Origin: Competibacteraceae bacterium UBA2788
GTDB lineage: Bacteria > Pseudomonadota > Gammaproteobacteria > Competibacterales > Competibacteraceae
DNA: 7,317 bases
Assembly (NCBI GenBank): GCA_002352185.1
Contig: DEHY01000149.1
Location: 26,489-33,805 of the forward strand
Direction of reading: 5' to 3'
The position numbers and the translations under genes are program-made. Of the stretch, positions 1-6,668 are shown piece after piece (positions within the stretch are counted from its first letter, which is position 1; every line of letters begins with the position of its first letter). Under the pieces are notes generated by a model. The model did not search any database and was not told the origin of the DNA. It worked only from the letters and a program-made list of their open reading frames with translations.

Positions 1-123
1 GGAAGCCGGGAATGACCGAAAACGAAAACATTAGGATACCATCCTGGCTCGCACGAGCGTGACCGAACTCAAACGCACGACATGCGACGTCTGAAACCGC
101 ATGGCAATGCAAGAGAGAACCCC
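1..123 (+). promoter_or_regulatory. Leader region upstream of the acyltransferase gene, with two adjacent small inverted repeats
   Basis: This stretch has no gene that can be supported. It holds two perfect 5-base inverted repeats side by side: AGGAT-acc-ATCCT at 33-45 and GCTCG-ca-CGAGC at 47-58. They could form an operator or a small mRNA leader structure, but neither is followed by a T-run, so they do not look like a terminator. A weak -10-like TAGGAT (32-37) exists without a recognisable -35 box. The acyltransferase frame is open from an ATG at 82, but that ATG has no ribosome binding site. The region is therefore more likely promoter and 5' leader. The regulatory role is inferred from position only. 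Confidence 0.3.
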
Positions 124-1503
124 ATGCAATCACAGCGGAAACCGATTGAAATTGCGGACAAAGCCGACAACGCGGCGATGGCGGAGCCGCTGACCGATAA
201 TGACATGACCTGGGCGCGAATGGACGCGCCGGAGCAGCCCATGGTGGTGACGATTGTGCTGCTGCTGGATCAGCCGCTGAGCGAGGAACGGTTGCGCGAA
301 ACGCTGCGACTGCGGTTACTTCCCCTAGCGCGATTCCGGCAACGGGTGGCATGGAGCGCAGGTCGCTATCGCTGGCTGGAGGACGCGCCGCTCGACTGGA
401 CGGCCCATCTGCGCCCGGTGCGGTTGCCGGAGCCTGCCGATCAACGAGTGCTGGAGGAACAGATCGGGCGCTGGGCCGGCGAGCCGCTGGATTTTACCCG
501 CCCGCTCTGGTGCTGTTTTCTGGTGGAGAATTACGGCGCCGGCTGTGCGCTGGTGTTCCGGGTGCATCATTGCATCGCGGACGGCGTGGCGCTGCTGCGA
601 GTGTTTCTGGCGCTGACGGACCGTGCGCCGGTCGCGCAGCCGATGGATGCGCGGGCCGAGCGGCGGGCGCAGGCCCGGCTGGCGGCGAAAACCGCCAAGA
701 CGTCGGCGCCGGCGCAGGGGCTGATCGAAAAATTGCGCTGGGCGGCGGCTTTCGCAATGGCGTTGCTGAAGCAACAGTGGATGCTGCCCGATACGCGCAC
801 CGCGCTGCGGGGGCGATTGAATGGACATAAGCGGGTCGCGTGGTCGGCGCCGATCCCGCTACAGGACATCGCCATGATCCGCCGACGGCTGGGCGGACGG
901 GTGAACGATGTGATGCTGGCGGCGCTTGCAGGAGCGTTGAGGCGCTATTTGCAGGCGCGGGGCATTAAACCGGCGCTGACCGTGCGGTTGGTGGTGCCGG
1001 TGAATCTGCGCCCCTACGAGGAGGAAATCCGGCTGGGCAACCAGTTTGCGGTGGTCTTTCCATGCTTGCCGCTGGGAATTGCCGATCCCGTGACCCGACT
1101 GAAAGCGATCCGGACACGGATGGAGCGGATCAAGATCCTGCCGGAGGCGATGGCGAACCGGGTCATGATTAATCGGGTCGGCTGGTTGCCCGCCTGGCTG
1201 GAACAATGGGCATTGTGGCTGTTTGGCATGAGAGCGACGGCGGTGATGACCAATGTGCCGGGGCCGGAGGAGCCATTGTATTTAGCAGGAGTTGCAGTGG
1301 AGCGGGTGCTGGCCTGGGTGCCGCAAATCGCCGGCATCGGTATCGGCGTGAGCGTACTGAGCTACGCCGGATCGGTCACTGTGGGCGTGACGACGGACAG
1401 CGGCGTGGTCGCCGATCCGTGGGAGCTGGTAGCCGGGTTTGAGGCGGAGCTGGCGGAGCTGGCGCAGGCCGGATCCGGGCGATGCTGCAAGCCCCGCTCT
1501 TGA
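124..1503 (+). CDS. WS/DGAT-family acyltransferase (wax ester synthase / diacylglycerol acyltransferase)
   Basis: The predicted product (459 aa) transfers an acyl group from acyl-CoA to a fatty alcohol or diacylglycerol, giving wax ester or triacylglycerol storage lipid at the inner face of the cytoplasmic membrane. The family active-site motif HHxxxDG is intact as HHCIADG (residues 148-154; His149 the expected catalytic base). Other family marks are PLW before it (127-129), PVNLRP (292-297), NDVMLA (261-266) and NVPGP (377-381) in the C-terminal half. Length is normal for the family (about 450-500 aa). I chose ATG 124 because GAGAG (113-117) lies six bases upstream. ATG 82 has no such site, and ATG 178, just before the conserved N-terminal block, is a further alternative. 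The next gene follows 80 bases downstream on the same strand. The family is secure, but the preferred acceptor (alcohol or diacylglycerol) cannot be read from sequence. Confidence 0.93.
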   Translation: MQSQRKPIEIADKADNAAMAEPLTDNDMTWARMDAPEQPMVVTIVLLLDQPLSEERLRETLRLRLLPLARFRQRVAWSAGRYRWLEDAPLDWTAHLRPVRLPEPADQRVLEEQIGRWAGEPLDFTRPLWCCFLVENYGAGCALVFRVHHCIADGVALLRVFLALTDRAPVAQPMDARAERRAQARLAAKTAKTSAPAQGLIEKLRWAAAFAMALLKQQWMLPDTRTALRGRLNGHKRVAWSAPIPLQDIAMIRRRLGGRVNDVMLAALAGALRRYLQARGIKPALTVRLVVPVNLRPYEEEIRLGNQFAVVFPCLPLGIADPVTRLKAIRTRMERIKILPEAMANRVMINRVGWLPAWLEQWALWLFGMRATAVMTNVPGPEEPLYLAGVAVERVLAWVPQIAGIGIGVSVLSYAGSVTVGVTTDSGVVADPWELVAGFEAELAELAQAGSGRCCKPRS

Positions 1504-1528
1504 TAACAGGTAGTGAAATCGCTATGGC
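1500..1528 (+). promoter_or_regulatory. Candidate sigma-70-type promoter for the ATPase-FHA gene
   Basis: TTGATA (1500-1505, five of six matches to TTGACA) overlaps the stop codon of the acyltransferase gene. It is followed after 17 bases by TATGGC (1523-1528, only three of six matches to TATAAT). A better -10-like hexamer, TACAAT, occurs at 1546-1551 but has no -35 partner at the right distance. A perfect inverted repeat GGCGA-tgg-TCGCC (1526-1538) overlaps the proposed -10 and could be an operator. The 80-base gap makes an own promoter reasonable, but read-through from the acyltransferase gene is equally possible. Confidence 0.25.
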
Positions 1529-1571
1529 GATGGTCGCCGGAACCGTACAATGACTCATGGCCCGTGGTGGC

Positions 1572-1579
1572 AAGGAGGG
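1572..1579 (+). promoter_or_regulatory. Strong Shine-Dalgarno site that fixes the start of the ATPase-FHA gene
   Basis: AAGGAGGG contains a full AGGAGG core (1573-1578), five bases before ATG 1584. It lies inside the longer open frame that begins at ATG 1557, so the first nine codons of that frame are probably untranslated. The product then begins MYTSHFGF, which matches the usual ExeA-family N-terminus (M-Y-x-x-x-F-G-F/L-x-x-x-P-F). Confidence 0.85.
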
Positions 1580-1583
1580 AAGC

Positions 1584-4301
1584 ATGTATACCAGCCATTT
1601 CGGTTTTGACAGCAAGCCGTTCAAGTCAAAAGATCCGAAGGATTTTTATCGTAACACCAATCTTGATGCTGCCTGCGCCGACATTCTGGACGGTATCCGG
1701 GAACGGCGCGGGTTCATCCTGCTGACCGGCGAGGCCGGGATCGGGAAAACCTTCGTGCTGCGCCGCTGCATGGCGGAGGCCGACGATATCCGCTTCGTGC
1801 TGCTTAATAACGCCAATCTCGATTTTCCCGACCTGCTCAATTACCTGTGTAACGCTCTGGAATTGCCGGCTGCCCATCTAAATACCGAGCAGCAGGGCCA
1901 ACGGCTGCTGGACGCGCTGGTGATGTGCGCGCGCCGCAACCAGACCATTGCCCTGCTCATTGACGATGCCCATCATTTGCGCGCCAGCGCGTTGTGTCGC
2001 CTGTGGGAATTTGTAGAGGTGCCGTCGCTGCCCACTCAGCGCTTGCAAGTCGTATTGGCGGGGTTGCCGGAAATCGAGGGCAAATTGCGTCAGCCCGATT
2101 TGCAGCTTATACAGGACGGCATTGAGGTTCGCTGCCGTCTGGAGCGCCTGAGCAACCTGGAAACGGGGCTGTTCATCGCGCACCAGTTCAAAGTCGCCGG
2201 GCTTGAAGTCGGCGATCTGCTCTCGCCGCCCGTCATTGATCGCATTGCCATGCATAGCCAGGGCGAACTGCGCGCTATCGCCATGCTGTGCGATGCGATC
2301 CTGCTCTTTGCCAGCCTGGAATCCAATCAGCGGATTACGCCGGAGCTGGTGGACGACGTGGCTCGAGACTGTTTCCTTGGCGCGCGCTCCCAGCGGCCAG
2401 TGGCCGAAACTCAGGCTCCCCGTCACCCGGTTTCCGTCACTGCCGCGCCCATGTCCGGGGCTGATTTCGAACTGGATTTGCCCGACCTCGATTTCACCTT
2501 TGATTTCGACCCGGCTCAAGCGGCGGTGGGTGAATCGCCGGCGATTGAGATTCCGGCGATTGAGTTGGAGCCGGCGACTGCGATGATCCTGGAACCGCTG
2601 GTCAGGCAGGCATCCGCCCCGCTGGCGGCGATCCCGGAGCTAATCCCGGAAGCAGCGCTGCCGGCGTCGCCGCCCCTGCGCGCATTTGCCCAACTGCTGG
2701 AGGAAGCCGTCGCCAAACAGGATCGCCATGATGTCCGGGATCGGGCGGCACTCCGCTTCTTTCACTACGGCTATCTGCGATTGCTGCGAGGCGCGAGTCG
2801 GGCGCGGCTGACCGAGTGCGAATGGCGGCTGGCGCGGCTGGCGCAAACCCAGCAGCCGGTGCTGATCATGCTGGCGGCAGCCCTGCGTGCTCCAGGATCA
2901 AGTGGAGTGTTATGCGCCCTGCTGATTAATCCGACGTGGTGGCAGTATCGTGAGATTCGCTTGCAGGCGCGCAGTCCCGATCTCAGCTTCGCCAACGATG
3001 GACGGGCCGTCTCGCTGCGGCTGCTGGGCGGACGGGACGCCCATCCAGTGTATCTGGAGTTTCACCACATGGGTGGTGCAGGCGCCACCCAGGCCGGACT
3101 GCGGCTGGAAATCGATCTCCGCGATCATCGCGGGGAATGGCAGGCTTACGTCAGCCGGCGGGAGATTCGGCTGGACCTGCCCCTGAGACGCGAAAGCGGG
3201 CGCGACATGGGCAGGATGCCGGCGGCCGAGGCGCACCCCGACTCTTTCTGGCCTGAGCCGGAAGGGGCTGAAAACGATGCCGCCGCCGGAGCATGGCTGC
3301 TGAACGAATCCGGCGCTGCTGCGCCAGTCATAACCGGCAGCCTGGCCAGCACCCTGCCGCTCGAACTGGAAGCCGATGCCGAGCGGACCCAACGCCTGCA
3401 TGCTGCAACCGTGCAGACCCTCGTCCGTGGCACGCCGCTCACCCGGGCGCTGCTGCTGTCCGCCGATCCCGCCCAAGCGCCGGCGCGGATCGAACTGGTC
3501 TCACGCCCATTCATGGTTCTTGGGCGCTATAACACCGCGACTGGCATGGGTTTCGGGGACTTCGCCCTGGGCTTCGTACCGAAGTACAACCGGATTTCCC
3601 GGCTGCATGGCGTGATTTGCGCGTTGGGCGATCAGTTGGCGCTGATGCCGGCGAGCAATCAGGGTTATACCTACACGGGTCGCAATGGCGTGCGCTTGGA
3701 GCGTGGGCGTTGGGAGTTCCTCGATGCGGGCGATGTGCTGGAAATTTGCGGCCTGTATCGCCTGCGCTTGACCCTGGGCTGGGATCACAGGGGCGAGCGC
3801 GACCCGCCGGGCTGGGATCCAGCGGAGTCGCGCGACAAGTTCGGGCATTATCTGCTCGACCTGGTGGACGAGTTGCAGCAGCGCGATCCGCGCGCCAACA
3901 CCGACGAGACGCAAGCCCAGATCAGGAGTCGCTACCTCAACCTGCTGCGCATGCAGGAGCGGGTGGCTACAATGAATGGGGTTGGCAGCCCGGGCGCCCT
4001 GCTCTACGCCCGGTTCGAGCGCGAGGATGAAGCCGGACAACAAGTCGTGCATTATTATCTGCCCAAGTGGTTGTCTTTGGGCAGTGATCCGCAATCCGGT
4101 TTACGAATTAACGCCGCTGGCGTAGCGCCTCAACAAGCCGAACTGCTGCTCCGCGATGGCATGTACTGGATTCAGAATCTGGCCGGGCCGGGTTCGGTGC
4201 GCGTGGGTTGTCACGGGCTGGAGACCCATGAGGCGATTGCGCTGGAAGCGGGCGATGTGCTGGGGATTGGGTCGGCGCGATTTACCTTCGAGGCGTATTG
4301 A
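1584..4301 (+). CDS. ExeA/GspA-like AAA ATPase fused to two C-terminal FHA-type domains
   Basis: The product is 905 aa. Residues 1-270 are an ExeA/GspA-type P-loop ATPase: FGF..KPF N-terminus, Walker A GEAGIGKT (49-56), Walker B ALLIDDAHH (123-131) and a sensor-2-like arginine in GELRAI (Arg230). The usual Q-R-I before the VRxRL strand reads D-G-I (178-180). An acidic linker (294-312) follows, then a helical stretch (about 375-430) and an unassigned beta-rich region (about 439-536). FHA domain 1 (about 635-731) has Gly-Arg 647-648, Ser672-x-x-His675 and Asn-Gly 701-702, the phosphothreonine-binding set. A helical spacer (749-797) leads to a second FHA-like domain (804-905) lacking these residues. 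I see no signal peptide, membrane segment or peptidoglycan-binding domain, unlike classical secretion-type GspA/ExeA, so it is probably cytosolic. A role in phosphothreonine-controlled, ATP-driven assembly or signalling is inferred; the true partner is unknown. Confidence 0.85.
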   Translation: MYTSHFGFDSKPFKSKDPKDFYRNTNLDAACADILDGIRERRGFILLTGEAGIGKTFVLRRCMAEADDIRFVLLNNANLDFPDLLNYLCNALELPAAHLNTEQQGQRLLDALVMCARRNQTIALLIDDAHHLRASALCRLWEFVEVPSLPTQRLQVVLAGLPEIEGKLRQPDLQLIQDGIEVRCRLERLSNLETGLFIAHQFKVAGLEVGDLLSPPVIDRIAMHSQGELRAIAMLCDAILLFASLESNQRITPELVDDVARDCFLGARSQRPVAETQAPRHPVSVTAAPMSGADFELDLPDLDFTFDFDPAQAAVGESPAIEIPAIELEPATAMILEPLVRQASAPLAAIPELIPEAALPASPPLRAFAQLLEEAVAKQDRHDVRDRAALRFFHYGYLRLLRGASRARLTECEWRLARLAQTQQPVLIMLAAALRAPGSSGVLCALLINPTWWQYREIRLQARSPDLSFANDGRAVSLRLLGGRDAHPVYLEFHHMGGAGATQAGLRLEIDLRDHRGEWQAYVSRREIRLDLPLRRESGRDMGRMPAAEAHPDSFWPEPEGAENDAAAGAWLLNESGAAAPVITGSLASTLPLELEADAERTQRLHAATVQTLVRGTPLTRALLLSADPAQAPARIELVSRPFMVLGRYNTATGMGFGDFALGFVPKYNRISRLHGVICALGDQLALMPASNQGYTYTGRNGVRLERGRWEFLDAGDVLEICGLYRLRLTLGWDHRGERDPPGWDPAESRDKFGHYLLDLVDELQQRDPRANTDETQAQIRSRYLNLLRMQERVATMNGVGSPGALLYARFEREDEAGQQVVHYYLPKWLSLGSDPQSGLRINAAGVAPQQAELLLRDGMYWIQNLAGPGSVRVGCHGLETHEAIALEAGDVLGIGSARFTFEAY
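2538..2577 (+). repeat. Short in-frame direct repeat in the linker of the ATPase-FHA protein
   Basis: CCGGCGATTGAG occurs at 2538-2549 and again at 2553-2564 (period 15), and a partial third copy, CCGGCGA, starts at 2571. It encodes the repeated peptide P-A-I-E-I/L in the disordered-looking, acidic and proline-rich linker that follows the ATPase domain. This looks like local duplication in a low-constraint linker, not a mobile or regulatory repeat. Confidence 0.6.
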
Positions 4302-4304
4302 TCA
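4299..4304. other. Back-to-back stop codons of two convergent genes (TGATCA)
   Basis: The plus-strand ATPase-FHA gene stops with TGA at 4299-4301. The minus-strand histidine kinase gene stops with TGA read from 4304 to 4302. Together they form the palindrome TGATCA with no intergenic base. The nearest hairpin, CCGGG-aag-CCCGG (4315-4327), lies inside the kinase coding region and has no T-run on either strand. Transcripts from the two sides are therefore likely to overlap at their 3' ends, which is an inference. Confidence 0.9.
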
Positions 4305-5648
4305 AGCCGGACTACCGGGAAGCCCGGGCAGCAGCACTTCGGCGAGAAACCCGCCCAGCGTCCCGGAACGACCCAACCGCAGCGTACCGCCGTACTGTGC
4401 GACGATGTCGCTGGCAATCGCCAGCCCCAGACCGTGACCGGCGCGGGACTCATCGATCCGCGCCCCGCGCTGGCGCAACCCCTCCATCTGTTCCGGCGGG
4501 CAACCCGGCCCATCGTCTTCCACCCGCAGCCACAAGCCTTCCGTGTTGGCCGTAGCCGTCAGTCGCACCAGCGCTTTTGCCCACTGGCAGGCGTTGTCCA
4601 GCAGATTGCCCAGCAGTTCCAGCAGGTCATCGCGGTCGCCGGGAAATCCGCTGTCCGGCGGAATCCGAACTTCGATTCGCACCTCCCGGTCCCGGTGGAT
4701 GCGATGCAGGGTGTCCACCAGATCGGAGACTTCCCGTTCCAGCATCACCCGCTGACCCGGAGCGCCGCCACCGACGATGCGCGCCCGTTTGAGTTCGCGT
4801 TCGGTCAGGGTGCGGATGTGCTGAAGCTGCTGGCGCAAATCCCGCCACCAGAGCGCCCCATCGCCCGTCGGCGGCGGGTGTTCGGCCAACTGGGTCAGCG
4901 CAGTGAGCGGCGTTTTCAGGGCATGGGCCAGATTGCCCAGCGCATGGCGGGAACGGCGCTGGCGCTGATCCAGCAATTCCAGCAGCCGGTTGAGTTCGGC
5001 GACCAGCGGTTGCACTTCAGCCGGCGCTGCATCCGCCAGTTGTGGGATTTCCCCACGCGCCAGCCGGGGCAGTTCGCGGCGGATCTGCTCCAGCGGCGCC
5101 AGCCCGCGCCGCACGATGAGCCGCTGCAACAGCAGGAGTACGCCAAACAGCGCCAGGGCGACGAGGCCGAATTCCAGCAACAGGTGTTGCAACCCGGCGT
5201 CCACCGGGCTGAAATTCTCGGTGACGGCCACAGCGACCGGCTGGTTTTGCACCCGGAAAGCGCGGCCCACCAGCAACAGGCGCTGCTGCTGCGGGCCGGC
5301 CACGAAGGTTCGAGTGAAGCGGTCGGGAACGAGTGGCGGCAGCGGCAGTTCGGCGTCCCACAGCGAGCGGGAGCAGATTTCGCCGCCGGGCGTCGCGATC
5401 TGATAGTAGTGTCCCGAATAGGGCTGGCGGAACGTCGCGCTGATCCGGTCGGTCGCCAGCTCCGGCTGGCCGTTGGCGTCGAACGTCAGCGCGGCCAGTA
5501 AAGTTTCCACATCGTGTTCCAGACGCCCGGCGACGAAATTCTCGGCCAGCCGCCGCAGCGAGTAGCCGCCGCCGGCGACCGCCAGCATGGTGAGCGCGGC
5601 CAGCACGAGGATCAAGCCAGCCGAGAGCCGGGTTTGCAGCGATTTCAC
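4302..5648 (-). CDS. PhoQ-type membrane sensor histidine kinase
   Basis: The product (448 aa) is a sensor kinase expected to phosphorylate the regulator encoded just upstream. A first membrane segment (about 8-28) and a second (about 155-178) flank a periplasmic sensor domain of about 125 residues containing FRQPYSGHYYQI (73-84). A HAMP-like linker follows (about 179-232). The dimerisation helix carries NLAHALKTPLT with phospho-acceptor His242, typical of the PhoQ-like subfamily. The ATP-binding domain shows the N-box LGNLLDNACQWA (346-357), G1 DDGPG (378-382) and G2 GHGLGLAI (404-411). The start is GTG at 5648-5646, whose last two bases overlap the regulator's stop (GTGA), implying translational coupling. 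A weak GGAG (5662-5659) lies ten bases upstream. All catalytic motifs look intact. The signal is unknown: I see no dense acidic patch like that used for metal sensing in enteric PhoQ, so the phoQ name is not assigned. Confidence 0.92.
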   Translation of the reverse strand: MKSLQTRLSAGLILVLAALTMLAVAGGGYSLRRLAENFVAGRLEHDVETLLAALTFDANGQPELATDRISATFRQPYSGHYYQIATPGGEICSRSLWDAELPLPPLVPDRFTRTFVAGPQQQRLLLVGRAFRVQNQPVAVAVTENFSPVDAGLQHLLLEFGLVALALFGVLLLLQRLIVRRGLAPLEQIRRELPRLARGEIPQLADAAPAEVQPLVAELNRLLELLDQRQRRSRHALGNLAHALKTPLTALTQLAEHPPPTGDGALWWRDLRQQLQHIRTLTERELKRARIVGGGAPGQRVMLEREVSDLVDTLHRIHRDREVRIEVRIPPDSGFPGDRDDLLELLGNLLDNACQWAKALVRLTATANTEGLWLRVEDDGPGCPPEQMEGLRQRGARIDESRAGHGLGLAIASDIVAQYGGTLRLGRSGTLGGFLAEVLLPGLPGSPA

Positions 5649-6316
5649 TCGGCTTCGGCTCCGAATACGTAGCCTTGGCCGCGCCGGGTGGCGATTAGAT
5701 CGTGGCCCAGCTTGCGGCGCAACCGGTTGATGTAGACCTCCAGCACATTGCTGTCGCGCTCGGTATCGAAATCATAGACTTGCTCGGTCAGCCGACTTTT
5801 GGACAGCACCCGGCCAGGGTGCAGCATGAAATAGCGCAGCAGACGGAACTCGGTGCCGGTCAGATCAAAGGTTTCGCCGGTGGCGGGAATCCGCACGGTC
5901 TGGGTGTCTTCGTCCAGTTCCAGACCGGCGGTTTGCAGCGGACCCGGCGGTCGGGCGACGCCACGCCGCAGCAGGGCGCGAAGTCGAGCCAGCAGTTCGG
6001 CGACATGGAACGGCTTGCTCAGATAATCGTCGGCGCCCGCCTTGAACCCCTCCACTTTTTCGTGCCAGGCGTCGCGTGCGGTCAGGATCAGCACCGGCGC
6101 CGGGTTGCCGGCGGCGCGCCAGTGACGCAGCACCTCCAGGCCAGGGCGGCCCGGCAGCCCCAGATCCAGCACCACCGCCGCATAGGGTTCGGATGCGCCC
6201 ATGAATTCGGCATCCACGCCGTTATCCACGACATCCACCGCAAAACCGGCCTGCTCCAGATCGATCCGCAGGCGACTGCTCAATATCGCGTCGTCTTCAG
6301 CCAGTAATAGCCGCAT
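5645..6316 (-). CDS. OmpR/PhoP-family response regulator
   Basis: The product (223 aa) is a DNA-binding response regulator. The receiver domain (1-118) shows the acidic pocket Glu7-Asp8-Asp9, phospho-acceptor Asp51 in VVLDLGLPG, Thr79 in LILTA and Lys101 in LSKPF. The C-terminal winged-helix domain (about 128-220) has the usual TGTEFRLL, the recognition-helix region with NVLEVYINRLRRKL and a closing RRGQGYVF. I chose ATG 6316 because the product then begins MRLLLAEDD, the standard OmpR-family N-terminus. An ATG at 6349 in the same frame would add eleven residues and run into the upstream PepSY gene. The start lies two bases after the PepSY stop, and the end overlaps the kinase start by four bases (GTGA), so this gene and the kinase form a cognate pair. 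It resembles PhoP/QseB-type regulators of kinases neighbouring PepSY genes; its target genes are unknown, with its own operon a natural guess. Confidence 0.94.
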   Translation of the reverse strand: MRLLLAEDDAILSSRLRIDLEQAGFAVDVVDNGVDAEFMGASEPYAAVVLDLGLPGRPGLEVLRHWRAAGNPAPVLILTARDAWHEKVEGFKAGADDYLSKPFHVAELLARLRALLRRGVARPPGPLQTAGLELDEDTQTVRIPATGETFDLTGTEFRLLRYFMLHPGRVLSKSRLTEQVYDFDTERDSNVLEVYINRLRRKLGHDLIATRRGQGYVFGAEAE

Positions 6317-6318
6317 TG

Positions 6319-6639
6319 CTATTTCCGGGGTTTCGGTTCGAGACGCCACAACTCGCCGGTGCGGGCGTCATATTCAAACTCCCGCACTACGCCGTCGTCG
6401 CCCAGCATCTTCAGTTCGTAGACATGGCGGCCCTGTTCAAATTCCAGTTCCGCTTCCAGCAGTTGCTCGCCGGGGTGCTGACGCTGGTGATTGGCGATAA
6501 TCGTTTCCAGCGACAGAATTTGCCCAGCACCGCGCAACTGGCGGGCTTCCTCATGATCGCGTCCGGCAGCAACAGGGCCGACGGCGAACAAACCCGTCAC
6601 CAGAATCGACAGGGCGGCGAGTCCAGGGTAAGGGCGCAT
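6319..6639 (-). CDS. Exported PepSY-domain protein
   Basis: The product is a small protein of 106 aa. Residues 1-25 form a Sec-type signal peptide: Arg2 near the start, a hydrophobic core LAALSILVTGLFAVG, and a likely cut after V-A-A (Ala25). Residues about 40-100 match a single PepSY domain: ISLE-like start (ILSLETI), a central HPGEQLLEAELE, VYELKML, and the family ending DARTGEL (91-97). Single-domain PepSY proteins are periplasmic, and neighbours of two-component systems often carry them; their role is usually unproven but may be inhibitory or ligand-sensing. Here it lies 29 bases after the cytochrome b gene and two bases before the response regulator, so it should be co-transcribed with both. 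I see no good ribosome binding site before ATG 6639 and no other start in frame, so translation may depend on coupling with the cytochrome gene. Confidence 0.88.
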   Translation of the reverse strand: MRPYPGLAALSILVTGLFAVGPVAAGRDHEEARQLRGAGQILSLETIIANHQRQHPGEQLLEAELEFEQGRHVYELKMLGDDGVVREFEYDARTGELWRLEPKPRK

Positions 6640-6668
6640 GAACGCATTGCCGTGAACGGGCGCAGGAT

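Noticed and set aside
1526..1538. Inverted repeat GGCGA-tgg-TCGCC after the acyltransferase gene, considered as a terminator
   Set aside because: The stem is short and no T-run follows. It is mentioned only as a possible operator within the promoter candidate.
1878..2519. Minus-strand frame of 213 codons opposite the ATPase domain
   Set aside because: The opposite strand encodes Walker A and B motifs in a convincing family match. The antisense product has no domain and no ribosome binding site.
2883..2969. Hydrophobic stretch in the ATPase-FHA protein (residues about 425-450) as a membrane segment
   Set aside because: It is broken by Arg, Pro and Gly residues and does not give about 20 continuous hydrophobic residues; it is more likely a buried helix and strand.
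3501..4094. Minus-strand frame of 197 codons opposite FHA domain 1
   Set aside because: It overlaps the FHA coding region completely and its product looks like no known protein, so it is a shadow frame.
4315..4327. Hairpin CCGGG-aag-CCCGG just past the convergent stop codons, considered as a terminator
   Set aside because: The stem is only five base pairs, no T-run follows on either strand, and it encodes the Pro-Gly-rich C-terminus of the kinase.
4434..5501. Long open frame of 355 codons on the plus strand, opposite the histidine kinase
   Set aside because: It lies wholly antisense to a kinase with all catalytic motifs intact. Its product is rich in Gln, Arg and Pro with no recognisable domain, as expected from the opposite strand of GC-rich coding DNA.
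5702..6307. Plus-strand frame of 201 codons opposite the response regulator
   Set aside because: The minus-strand regulator has every receiver and DNA-binding motif in place. The plus-strand product is compositionally odd.
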